This document shows, piece after piece, positions 8,901-16,001 of a DNA stretch of 53,097 bases. The DNA lies in contig CALDYY010000008.1 of assembly GCA_937944245.1 (NCBI GenBank), forward strand, positions 1 through 53,097. Reading direction: 5' to 3'. The translations under genes and the position numbers were made by a program. The stretch is from an uncultured Saprospiraceae bacterium. GTDB taxonomy: Bacteria; Bacteroidota; Bacteroidia; Chitinophagales; Saprospiraceae. Every line of letters begins with the position of its first letter. The first letter of the stretch is position 1. The notes under the pieces are model-generated. The model had not been told where the DNA came from. It made no database searches and saw nothing but the letters and a program-made list of their open reading frames with translations.

Positions 8901-11788
8901 ATACGGTAGTAATTACAGATTTAAGAGGAGATGTAATAGCAAATGCTGGGGTAGGTCAAACGCTGAATTGTTCAGGCGATCCTGTAACTCTAGATGCTAG
9001 TCGCTCTACACAAGGGGAAAATTTTACAGCTACTTGGTCTGTGTTGGAGACAGGTGGTATAGCTCCTACACCATCCAATGGCTATACAGTGCAAGCATTT
9101 AATCCAGGCACTTATGTACTTACTATTACTAACACAGCAACAAATTGCACCGCTACGGATACAGTGCGTGTAATCCCCGATGAGCAACTACCGGTGATAG
9201 CCGTAGATTTTATAGAGCAATTAAATTGTGTTACCGATAGTGTTCGCTTAAACGTTAGAGTTTCCAATACGAATCGTTTTAATGTTAGATGGTTTAGAAA
9301 TGGTATGCCATTAGCAAGTCCAATGGATACCATGCTTACGCCAATAGTAACACAAGCTGGTAATTATGAGGTCATCGTTACCAATACAACGTCAGGCTGT
9401 ACAACTTCGAGAGGGGACATTATTGTCGAAGAAACGCGCTCTTTTCCAACTGCTGTCATTTCTGGACGAAATATCATAGGTTGTGCAGATACCTCAAAAG
9501 TAGCGTTAAATGCAACAGGTTCATCTTTAGGTACTGGGTTTGTACTGAACTGGTTATCAGCGGATGAAGAAAAACCTATCATAAGTTTTGAAAATAATGT
9601 AGCAGAGGTATTCAATCCTGGTACATATTTTTTGCGCATAACAGATATTGCTACCAACTGCTCAACATTGGATTCTATTGTTATCACAAGAACTACGGAC
9701 ACGCCAGTCATTGAGTTTGCCCCCGTTGCCCCCGTCCCATGTACAGGTGGTACAACCACGATTGATGCTTCCCGTTCTAGCTTAGGTACTTATGAATGGT
9801 TAATTGTAGAAGGAACAGGAAATATCCTTCAAGGAACAAACACAGACATGATAGTAGTGAACGGACCAGGACTTTATGTTCTAAGAATCACTAATAACTT
9901 AGGTTGCTTTGTCAGTGATACAATAGAAGTTACACAAACAGATACGACCAGTATTCGAATTAGTTTGGAGGCTTCTACTGCTAATTTGAATTGCATCACG
10001 CCTACTGCTGAAGTGAATTTAAATGTTGAACCTGCTGGAAATTATACTTACGCATGGATACACGATGAGCAAAATAGATTGCCGATTACTACTTCTTCAG
10101 CAGAGTTGGATGTTCCTGGACTTTATGTAATTGAAATAACAGAAACGAATTTGAATTGTACCCGACGCGAGTTTTTCGTCCTCAATAAAGATGTGGAGGT
10201 TACTAAACCCATAATCAACACTACTTTGAATAGAACAGTAGATTGCATTGGAACAGCAGTCTCACTTGATGGTTCGGCTACGACACTTGTTAATACAGAA
10301 ACTCCACGATGGGTAGGACCAACGGGTGCTGAGATTATGAATGCCAATAGCCTGCTGGCGACCACTACAACTGCTGGTAATTATAAACTTATCATTACCA
10401 ATAGCAGAAATGGTTGCCAAGATTCTACTTTAATTATCATTGAAAGTGCCTCCGATGTAAAAGCCTTTATTAGTGAGCCTGAAATGTTAACTTGTGCAAG
10501 AGAGAGCATTTTATTGAACGGCGCAGCTTCTTCGCAAGGTCAAAATATTACTTATGAATGGAGTAGTGCAGAGAATAATAACTTCACAGTAGATATATCC
10601 AAACAATCGGCTATTGTAATGCAGCCTGGTACTTATACGCTGACAGTACGCAATTCCGCTACACAGTGCGACGCTACTTTTTCTGTGGTAGTAGAAGCCA
10701 ACCGAGAAGCACCAGCAGTAGATGCAGGTGGAGAAATTGACTTAGGATGTGGTGGTAACTTAACCATCGGCGGTACTGGAACAGCTACGGGAACGCAATT
10801 TAGATACGAATGGCGAGATGCTACTGGCAACATCATTCAAAATAATGCACCACAAACTGCTGTAAATGTACCAGGTGTTTATAGCTTAACGGTAATTAAC
10901 GTTACGAATAGCTGTTCTGCAACCGATGAAGTAGTCGTTATACAACGCCTACAACTAGAGCGTGCCGAAGCTGGTAGCGATGAAGTAACTTGCGACAGAG
11001 CATCTGTCCTGATGGCAAATCGTCCTGCTAACGCCACAGGTGTTTGGACAAGTCGAAGTGGTGGTGTTATTGAATCGAGTAGCTCTGCCGAAACTAATGT
11101 GAGTAACTTACGTCAAGGCAACAATATATTTATTTGGACACTTTCCACAGCGGAATGCCCTAATTATAGCTCAGATTCTATCAACTTGTTTGTAGAATTA
11201 GCACCGAATGCCAACAACGATGTGGTGGACTTCAGCATTGGCAAGGACAAAGAAATCAGCATCAAAGTAACAGCCAATGATAATTTGGTGAATGTTCAAA
11301 ATTGGAATTTGACGATAGGTGAAAAACCAAGTGTTGGCGAAATCACAGGTTTTGACTTGAACACCGTTCGCTACACGGCGCGTACCATTAAGAATGAGCA
11401 GGACAGGTTTAACTATATCCTTTGCAACGCTAACTGTCCAACGCTTTGCGACTCTGCCACTGTAAGGATCAACATCATAGCGCCTGATAGAGGCAACAAT
11501 CCATTATTGAGCGATTTGCCGAATGCCATTACACCTAACGGCGATGGTAAAAACGATGAATTGTTCTTTGAAATCTTAGCGCAAGGTACAGAGCAATTCC
11601 CTGATAATGAAATTATTGTCTTTAGCCGATGGGGTGATATTGTTTATGAAGCTGCACCATATCAGAACGATTGGAAAGGTGTCAATAAACAAGGTAAAGA
11701 ATTACCACATGGCACTTACTATTACATTCTTCGCTTGGATGTAGCCAATGGAATCATCTTTGTAGGTGATGTAACCATTTTGAAATAA
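5924..11788 (+). CDS. Giant cohesin/PKD-repeat T9SS type B surface protein
   Basis: A 1954-residue secreted adhesin-like protein. A signal peptide (core LYLVLFAVIGLYI, cut after TWAQ) may start at ATG 5924 or at the MM pair at 5957. Five cohesin-like modules of about 145 residues follow (near residues 35-760; each has xVCVxVxVxxF, then a YxxxWD/W-type strand and later an LCFK strand). Next comes one SprB-type repeat (about 765-830, PTCAESKNGAIEFSVSGGQG). About eleven PKD/Ig-like modules of 80-90 residues follow (pattern NAG...L.C...LD...S..G....Y.W...PG.Y.L.V.N...C.A.DTV), then a cadherin/Ig-like module. The last 90 residues are the gliding-motility C-terminal domain (ITPNGDGKNDELFF ... GTYYYILRLD), the T9SS type B signal. 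It is probably co-transcribed with and exported through the PorP/SprF partner. Cohesin domains normally bind dockerins or self-associate; the partner here is unknown. Confidence 0.93.
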   Translation: MKSIKNNSFPIMMKKLYLVLFAVIGLYINTWAQPTFSIAAATGNYGNNEEVCMNVIVNDFTDILSFRYAITWDAELLELTSISGFNLAGLDLNSFEQGSARNGVLEVFWQSPTGAGITIPTRSLADNFSIYQLCFKTTNKCGGTTVVDINRASGNVRRVNVNVNIGLLDQDAEISVGGQPVEIEIGEVNANPEELVCVPVTVKNFREVLAAQFTMRWDTSVAQFNNIDYNADFPFLNLGNFNTRRTADGFIIFIWGDLGEFAGVTMPDNTKLFDICFKVTSKGGVFTPIEFTSNPTPLQVGTVREGDRGCKFFNSGRIFVNDEPGAVTIKSSTKTVNPGEKVCVDITVKDFLAVTDMRLSMSWDRNILRFEGVENINLRSLEQSNFNLSNIISGILTLNWSDTTGVLLQNDTRIFSLCFTAVGPVGSFTPIAFTNEPLNVFVKTTLGGNQDAGLNTRNGTVSILPPESLNLQISNATVSPSESFCVDVLVDNFTEIVSLDYSMGWETTLIEFQSITNFGVTGLDIADFDLTRANQGILKLNWASETFRGETLNNGTVLYSICFKVKENAPLGFCNTIFFSDIPEPIRAVTRNSNGNPISVTDQGNDICIFDEAGVAVIVNTPLQVSQDSLVCIPIQVRNFKDLTTVQFSLNWNPSIFKFESINPTGNLAGLTAGNFDLSLSDIGVLGINWQDATNAGVTLADGTAIFELCLRAVGNRKACTRVDVSSSPNAFLVKSRETGDRNLSLNPLHGEICVADAIKVDFLFVVQPTCAESKNGAIEFSVSGGQGNYSYAWSNGSFSPTLNGVSAGSYSFTITDTGGLSTDGVVTLAPANPSPIANAGANINLSCGASITLLDGGASSAGANFSYNWSVIGQTGEVQVNGSINPLILGAGLYQLEVRNTTTGCVARDTVEVTTTPNPLVNAGEDKLFDCSTNEIRLDATMGTEAGENLTYLWRTTDGVIVGDTTSLVITATAPGLYVLRVRHSEGCEARDTVVITDLRGDVIANAGVGQTLNCSGDPVTLDASRSTQGENFTATWSVLETGGIAPTPSNGYTVQAFNPGTYVLTITNTATNCTATDTVRVIPDEQLPVIAVDFIEQLNCVTDSVRLNVRVSNTNRFNVRWFRNGMPLASPMDTMLTPIVTQAGNYEVIVTNTTSGCTTSRGDIIVEETRSFPTAVISGRNIIGCADTSKVALNATGSSLGTGFVLNWLSADEEKPIISFENNVAEVFNPGTYFLRITDIATNCSTLDSIVITRTTDTPVIEFAPVAPVPCTGGTTTIDASRSSLGTYEWLIVEGTGNILQGTNTDMIVVNGPGLYVLRITNNLGCFVSDTIEVTQTDTTSIRISLEASTANLNCITPTAEVNLNVEPAGNYTYAWIHDEQNRLPITTSSAELDVPGLYVIEITETNLNCTRREFFVLNKDVEVTKPIINTTLNRTVDCIGTAVSLDGSATTLVNTETPRWVGPTGAEIMNANSLLATTTTAGNYKLIITNSRNGCQDSTLIIIESASDVKAFISEPEMLTCARESILLNGAASSQGQNITYEWSSAENNNFTVDISKQSAIVMQPGTYTLTVRNSATQCDATFSVVVEANREAPAVDAGGEIDLGCGGNLTIGGTGTATGTQFRYEWRDATGNIIQNNAPQTAVNVPGVYSLTVINVTNSCSATDEVVVIQRLQLERAEAGSDEVTCDRASVLMANRPANATGVWTSRSGGVIESSSSAETNVSNLRQGNNIFIWTLSTAECPNYSSDSINLFVELAPNANNDVVDFSIGKDKEISIKVTANDNLVNVQNWNLTIGEKPSVGEITGFDLNTVRYTARTIKNEQDRFNYILCNANCPTLCDSATVRINIIAPDRGNNPLLSDLPNAITPNGDGKNDELFFEILAQGTEQFPDNEIIVFSRWGDIVYEAAPYQNDWKGVNKQGKELPHGTYYYILRLDVANGIIFVGDVTILK
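6030..8200 (+). repeat. Five cohesin-like modules in tandem
   Basis: The landmark Val-Cys strand recurs near nt 6074, 6508, 6949, 7375 and 7814, a spacing of 426-441 nt. The modules are diverged at DNA level but align well as protein (for example VCMNVIVNDF, VCVPVTVKNF, VCVDITVKDF, FCVDVLVDNF, VCIPIQVRNF), so the duplication is old and kept by selection. Confidence 0.8.
8420..11200 (+). repeat. About eleven PKD/Ig-like modules in tandem
   Basis: Modules of 245-270 nt follow one another. Each carries a first cysteine (as in LSCGAS, FDCSTN, LNCSGD, LNCVTD, IGCADT, VPCTGG, LNCITP, VDCIGT, LTCARE, LGCGGN, VTCDRA) and most carry a second cysteine before the final strand (TGCVA, EGCEA, TNCTA). The paired cysteines could form one disulphide per module. 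Confidence 0.75.
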
Positions 11789-11811
11789 ATTGGACTAACC
11801 AAGTAAAAAAA

Positions 11812-11835
11812 GGGCTGATGCGACAATATCAGCCC
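11812..11835. terminator. Bidirectional intrinsic terminator
   Basis: GGGCTGAT 11812-11819 pairs with ATCAGCCC 11828-11835 around an 8-nt loop. A run of seven A precedes it and five T follow, so it works on both strands. It separates the giant gene from the convergent flavoprotein gene. Confidence 0.9.
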
Positions 11836-11898
11836 TTTTTCTTATCCTGTAAATCCTGTTATCTTGTCAAAAGAGAAGGAAAAAAGTCCCTTCAAAAA

Positions 11899-13113
11899 CT
11901 AAAGCAATTTCCCTGCAATAAACCCAGTCGTCCAAGCCGACTGAAAGTTGTAGCCACCAGTGATACCATCCACGTCCAACACTTCCCCAGCAAAATAAAG
12001 GTTTTTACAAACCTTACTTTCCATCGTTTCAAAGTTCACACTATCCAAACTTACGCCACCACACGTCACAAATTCTTCTTTGAAGGTCGTCTTGCCCTTT
12101 ACTTGGTATTCATCATTGATGAGCATTCGGGTCAATTTATGCAAGCCTTTTTTTCCAATCTCCTCCCACCTTCTTTCCTCTGATAATTGGCATTTTTCCA
12201 CTAGGTAGTGCCACAAGCGTTTAGGCAATAAAAATGGGCGATAATTAGCCAATGTTTTTTGTGGATGCGCCTCCAAAATACCTGTCAATTCTGCCAATAC
12301 AGCATCGTAGTTTATCGTATTCACCCAATTCACTTGCACTTTAAATTCATAATTCATTTCACTTAGTACCCTTGCGCCAAAAGCAGAAAGTTTCAAAATG
12401 GCAGGACCGCTCATGCCCCAATGCGTGATGAGTAGCGGACCTTCTGCTTTTAGCTTTGTCCCTTGAACACTGACGATGGTTTGTTCTACTACAATACCCA
12501 TTAAACTGGTGATACTTTCGGTAGGCATATTGAACGTAAACAAGGATGGTACAGGCGTTTCAATGTCATGCTCCAAAAATTGTAGCCAAGTTAATCCCTG
12601 AATTTTGGGTGAACCGCCCGTAGCAACAATTACTTTATCAAACTCACAAGGGGGAAATGCTTCATTATTAAAGTGTAACTCCAAACTTTGTTCTTTTTTT
12701 TGAATTACATTTACGCCAGCTCCTGTTTTTATAGTAATGCCCAAGCGATGTGCCTCGCGCAAAAAGCAATCAATTACACTTTGCGAACTTTGCGATACAG
12801 GGAACACGCAATTATCTTCTTGAACCATCAAAGCAACGCCTCGCTGCTCGAACCATTCCATTGTGTCCTGCGTGCTAAAGGTGCGAAACGCCTTTTTGAG
12901 CGATTTGCTTCCTCTAGGGTAAGCCCTAGCAAGCGTTGCAATAGAGGTGCAGCCATTCGTGACATTGCATCTGCCCCCTCCCGATACTTTTACCTTCGCT
13001 AGTAATTTCTGCGATTTTTCAAAAATAGTTACCTGCGCTGTCGGATGATTTTCCTTCACTGCAATCGCTGAAAAAAAGCCTGCCGCTCCACCACCAATCA
13101 CTGCAACTTTCAT
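11899..13113 (-). CDS. NAD(P)/FAD-dependent oxidoreductase, HI0933/BaiN family
   Basis: A 404-residue flavoprotein of the HI0933-like (BaiN/RdsA) family; members bind FAD and several reduce carbon-carbon double bonds or act in housekeeping redox roles that are poorly defined. The dinucleotide fold is at the very N-terminus (VAVIGGGAAGFFSA), followed by the family signature KVKVSGGGRCNVTNG and the C-terminal FAD-contact motif GITGGYNFQSAWTTGFIAG. Other family landmarks are WGMSGPAILKLSA and TCGGVSLDSVNFETMESK. ATG 13113 is used; TTG 13117 would add two residues. A TATTTTTG box (minus strand, 13133-13140) lies 20 nt upstream. It is monocistronic and its substrate is not evident from context. 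Confidence 0.92.
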   Translation of the reverse strand: MKVAVIGGGAAGFFSAIAVKENHPTAQVTIFEKSQKLLAKVKVSGGGRCNVTNGCTSIATLARAYPRGSKSLKKAFRTFSTQDTMEWFEQRGVALMVQEDNCVFPVSQSSQSVIDCFLREAHRLGITIKTGAGVNVIQKKEQSLELHFNNEAFPPCEFDKVIVATGGSPKIQGLTWLQFLEHDIETPVPSLFTFNMPTESITSLMGIVVEQTIVSVQGTKLKAEGPLLITHWGMSGPAILKLSAFGARVLSEMNYEFKVQVNWVNTINYDAVLAELTGILEAHPQKTLANYRPFLLPKRLWHYLVEKCQLSEERRWEEIGKKGLHKLTRMLINDEYQVKGKTTFKEEFVTCGGVSLDSVNFETMESKVCKNLYFAGEVLDVDGITGGYNFQSAWTTGFIAGKLL

Positions 13114-13132
13114 ATCCAATTAAGTTTAATTG

Positions 13133-13140
13133 CAAAAATA
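13133..13140 (-). promoter_or_regulatory. -7 box of the HI0933-family gene
   Basis: On the minus strand this reads TATTTTTG, an exact TAnnTTTG match, 20 nt before the ATG at 13113. No TTTG is visible at the -33 distance. Confidence 0.4.
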
Positions 13141-13211
13141 AGGGATAAATTGGCTTCTTTTGTGCTCACTTATATTAAATTCGTCAATAGGTCATCATAA
13201 AACGAAACCAC

Positions 13212-13409
13212 ATGAAAGAATACAAACTAGAATCGCTCATTTATTACTCGAAAGCTTTTGCCCACAAAGAGCACATTGTCGAGAAATCTACGGAAGACAT
13301 TCAAGCTAAACTCGACGAATATACTGCAAAAGGTTACCGCCTAATTTCCACTGATGCTACAGATTTTGGCTTTGCCGTCTATTTTTATTTGTATTTTGAA
13401 CGGGGATAA
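13212..13409 (+). CDS. Small DUF4177-like protein
   Basis: A 65-residue cytosolic protein. It has the layout of the DUF4177 family: a first beta strand (KLESLIYYSK), a helix (DIQAKLDEYTAKGY) ending in the usual Gly-aromatic-Arg-Leu, then a strand with a turn (RLISTDATDFGFAVYFYLYFER). The family role is unknown; members are found as single small genes in many bacteria. The codon use and the clean ATG support a real gene. It is divergent from the flavoprotein gene and convergent with the unknown protein that follows. Confidence 0.7.
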   Translation: MKEYKLESLIYYSKAFAHKEHIVEKSTEDIQAKLDEYTAKGYRLISTDATDFGFAVYFYLYFERG

Positions 13410-13462
13410 GATACACTTCAGAAATGCTAAATCTGTAAAATAGTTAGTATTTTTCCCACCTA

Positions 13463-14776
13463 TTATCTACTTCCCTTAATCATCTCCAAATAGGAAATGA
13501 CAAATGTGTGAAGTGCATCGAAATTCAATTTTTGGATAGAGAGATTTAGCGTTGGGTATGCCTCATAATTATTGGTTTTTATATTTTCTAGAGCGGTGCG
13601 AATTGTTTTAGGGTTTAATTTTTGTAGTTTTTCATTATAGTATTCCTCTTGAAAACCTAAGTCTTTAAAGAATAGTGGCTCAACTATCTTATAATATAAC
13701 TCAAATAAATCTCTATCTGGTTTTGGAAGAGCATAATTGAATAGACAATAGCCTATAATATAGCCTGTTATGGCTAACGCAACTTTAGGGTAGCCGTTTT
13801 GCTGATACCAAAGAATACTGGGTAATTCTTTTTCTATAAATGCAATAACCCTGTTATGATTTTCAGGACTGGTAATGCCAAAGGTATTTTTGGTATAATA
13901 TAATTCTTTGTAAGAATCTACTTTTGAACGTTTTAATAATTGCTCAAATTCTGATTTAATATAATTATTTTTTGTTTGTTGATTACCTGCTTTTTCAAAA
14001 TATTTTCTGTGGATACGCTCCAATGTTTCCATCATATAGCCTTGAGGTAGAATAAGATAGTCTAAAGTGTAGGTTAAATCCAAGAATAGATAAGCAATAG
14101 CTCCTGGATATTGTGTCGCCAATTCAGGGTGTTGTTCAATATAAGAAAAAGTAGTTTTGACTTTTTGTTGAATAAATTGATATTTTATCAGTTTCTCTTC
14201 GTCGGTAATAAAGATAAGATGTTCATTTTCAGTTTCTTTTAGGATGGATTTAAATTCTTCTAACAATAAATCATCTTGTTTATCTGCTTGGGTGGCTAGC
14301 TCTTTAAGTGCGGCATACAGTTTGTAAGGTGAGGCATCCAGATTGTAGGTATCGAAGGTGATACAAATATTTTTTTCTTTATCTATACCATATCGGCTAT
14401 ATTTTAAATCGAAATTTTTTTCTAATAATCGGCGGAGTAAATTTTCGTGATAAGCGGTCAGTTGAGCTATTTTAGCCGTAGCAGTTAATTTTTTTTCGTT
14501 AGCTGTTCCAAAAATGCGTTTCGACCCTTGATATAATTCAAAATACAGCACGTCGTTTTGCCGATTAAGATAAATATTTTGCTCTTGCTTATCTGCTAGG
14601 TATTGAAAAAAAGCAGTACAAGAATCCAGATAATTTTGAGCTACAAATTGGTCTAAGGCTTGTGTCCAAAGCGTTGCATGCTCTGTTTCTTTATAGACAT
14701 CGCTGTATCTGCCTAAGCGAACGCTGGGAGAGGGAGTAACCTTTTTGTTGGACAATAAGCGTGTTAACCAGTTCAT
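13463..14776 (-). CDS. Cytosolic protein of unknown function
   Basis: A 437-residue protein with no signal peptide or membrane segment and no family that I can name. Residues 35-190 alternate helices and strands (YLDSCTAFFQYL, DVLYFELYQGSKRIFG, GIDKEKNICITFDTY, SPYKLYAALKELA) in a way that recalls small bacterial chaperone-like alpha/beta folds such as YbjN or CesT-type; this is an inference. The second half is mostly helical (IAYLFLDLTYTLDYLILP, VALAITGYIIGYCLFNYAL, DRDLFELYYKIVEPLFFKDL). The composition is rich in Lys, Tyr, Gln and Glu. It stands alone: it is convergent with the small gene before it and divergent from the VOC gene, with 138 nt between the starts. Confidence 0.7.
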   Translation of the reverse strand: MNWLTRLLSNKKVTPSPSVRLGRYSDVYKETEHATLWTQALDQFVAQNYLDSCTAFFQYLADKQEQNIYLNRQNDVLYFELYQGSKRIFGTANEKKLTATAKIAQLTAYHENLLRRLLEKNFDLKYSRYGIDKEKNICITFDTYNLDASPYKLYAALKELATQADKQDDLLLEEFKSILKETENEHLIFITDEEKLIKYQFIQQKVKTTFSYIEQHPELATQYPGAIAYLFLDLTYTLDYLILPQGYMMETLERIHRKYFEKAGNQQTKNNYIKSEFEQLLKRSKVDSYKELYYTKNTFGITSPENHNRVIAFIEKELPSILWYQQNGYPKVALAITGYIIGYCLFNYALPKPDRDLFELYYKIVEPLFFKDLGFQEEYYNEKLQKLNPKTIRTALENIKTNNYEAYPTLNLSIQKLNFDALHTFVISYLEMIKGSR

Positions 14777-14857
14777 AAAAGATTTAAGCCGTTAGAGAAT
14801 ACTATATTTTTTTGTAACCAAATTTGTATTCTTTCATTAAAGAGACACAAGAAATTC

Positions 14858-14865
14858 TATTTTTG
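14858..14865 (+). promoter_or_regulatory. -7 box of the VOC-family gene
   Basis: TATTTTTG, an exact TAnnTTTG match, 50 nt upstream of the ATG at 14915. The -33 element is not clear. Confidence 0.4.
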
Positions 14866-14914
14866 CATTCCCAAAGATAAACGAATTTGAAACTTTGACA
14901 TCAATTTACTCAGT

Positions 14915-15979
14915 ATGAAGTATGTAATCAGTGGAATCCAGCAAATTGGTATTGGTGTACCAAATGCGGATGATGCTTGGGCGTGGTATCGAAAACATTT
15001 TGGCATGGATGTTCCGATGTTTAAAGAAGCGGCAGAAGCAGCATTAATGCTGCCTTATACAGGAGGTGAGCCAAGAAGCCGCTATGCCATTTTAGCGATT
15101 AATTTACACGGTGGTGGTGGTTTTGAAATATGGCAGTACACAAGCCGAACACCGCAAGCTGCTAGTTTTAAAGCGGCTTTGGGTGATTATGGTATTTTCG
15201 TCGCAAAAATTAAAAGCATTGACGTTGAACGAACCTATCAGGATTTCCTTGCGGAGGGTGTTCATCTGATTTCTGCTCCTCGAAAATCACCTTCTGGGGA
15301 ATTGACTTTCTTTTTAGAAGACCCTTACGGTAATATTTTTCAAGTAGTGCATTCTGAAAATTGGTTTAACACACCTAAAAAAGTCAATACGGGCGGGGCT
15401 TATGGCGCAATTATTGGCGTAGCGAATATAGATGAGGCATTGCCAATTTATCAAGATTTATTGGGCTATGACCAAGTAGTTTATGATGAAACAGCTTCAT
15501 TTCCTGATTTTTTAAGGCTGAATGAGGGAAATATAATCGTGAGGCGAGTATTGCTTAGACATAGCGAAACACGAAAAGGTGCTTTTGCGCCGATGTTGGG
15601 AGATAGTGAAATTGAACTGGTACAGCGTTTGGATGGCAAAGGCAAAAATATTTTTAAAGACCGCTTTTGGGGGGACTTAGGTTTTATTCACCTTTGCTTT
15701 GACGTTAGAAATATGGATGCTATTGGTACAAAATCGGCGGAATTGGGCTATCCATTTACAGTGGATAGTGGTAAAAGTTTTGATATGGGCGAAGCAGCAG
15801 GTAGATTTACTTATATCGAAACAAAAGATGGCACATTAATTGAATTTGTGGAAACGCATAAAATTCCAGTAGCGAAAAAACTAGGTTGGTATTTGAGTTT
15901 AAAGAAAAGGGCAGCAGAAAAACCATTACCCCGTTGGATGCTTAACGCACTTTCTTTGAATAGAGAAAAGGCACAATAG
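14915..15979 (+). CDS. Two-domain VOC (glyoxalase/dioxygenase-fold) protein
   Basis: A 354-residue protein made of two vicinal-oxygen-chelate domains. Domain 1 is residues 1-147 (QQIGIGVPNADDAWAWYRKH to FFLEDPYGNIFQVVHSENW) and domain 2 about 155-313 (YGAIIGVANIDEALPIYQDL to GRFTYIETKDGTLIEFVETH). VOC enzymes bind one metal through His/Glu ligands; candidate ligands are the glutamate in GGFEIWQY and the glutamate at the end of domain 2 (LIEFVE). The usual first histidine of each half is replaced by Gly or Ala-Ile, so the metal site may be altered. The tandem arrangement resembles the 4-hydroxyphenylpyruvate dioxygenase type, but the substrate cannot be assigned. It is convergent with the receptor gene, 22 nt apart. 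Confidence 0.82.
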   Translation: MKYVISGIQQIGIGVPNADDAWAWYRKHFGMDVPMFKEAAEAALMLPYTGGEPRSRYAILAINLHGGGGFEIWQYTSRTPQAASFKAALGDYGIFVAKIKSIDVERTYQDFLAEGVHLISAPRKSPSGELTFFLEDPYGNIFQVVHSENWFNTPKKVNTGGAYGAIIGVANIDEALPIYQDLLGYDQVVYDETASFPDFLRLNEGNIIVRRVLLRHSETRKGAFAPMLGDSEIELVQRLDGKGKNIFKDRFWGDLGFIHLCFDVRNMDAIGTKSAELGYPFTVDSGKSFDMGEAAGRFTYIETKDGTLIEFVETHKIPVAKKLGWYLSLKKRAAEKPLPRWMLNALSLNREKAQ

Positions 15980-16001
15980 TTTGACAATCAGTACGTTTGG
16001 G

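Noticed and set aside
11818-12183. 121-residue plus-strand frame opposite the flavoprotein
   Set aside because: Starts inside the terminator hairpin and lies fully antisense to a well-conserved gene.
13409-13463. Possible terminator between the DUF4177-like gene and the next gene
   Set aside because: Only 4-bp stems can be drawn (CAGA with TCTG); too weak to list.
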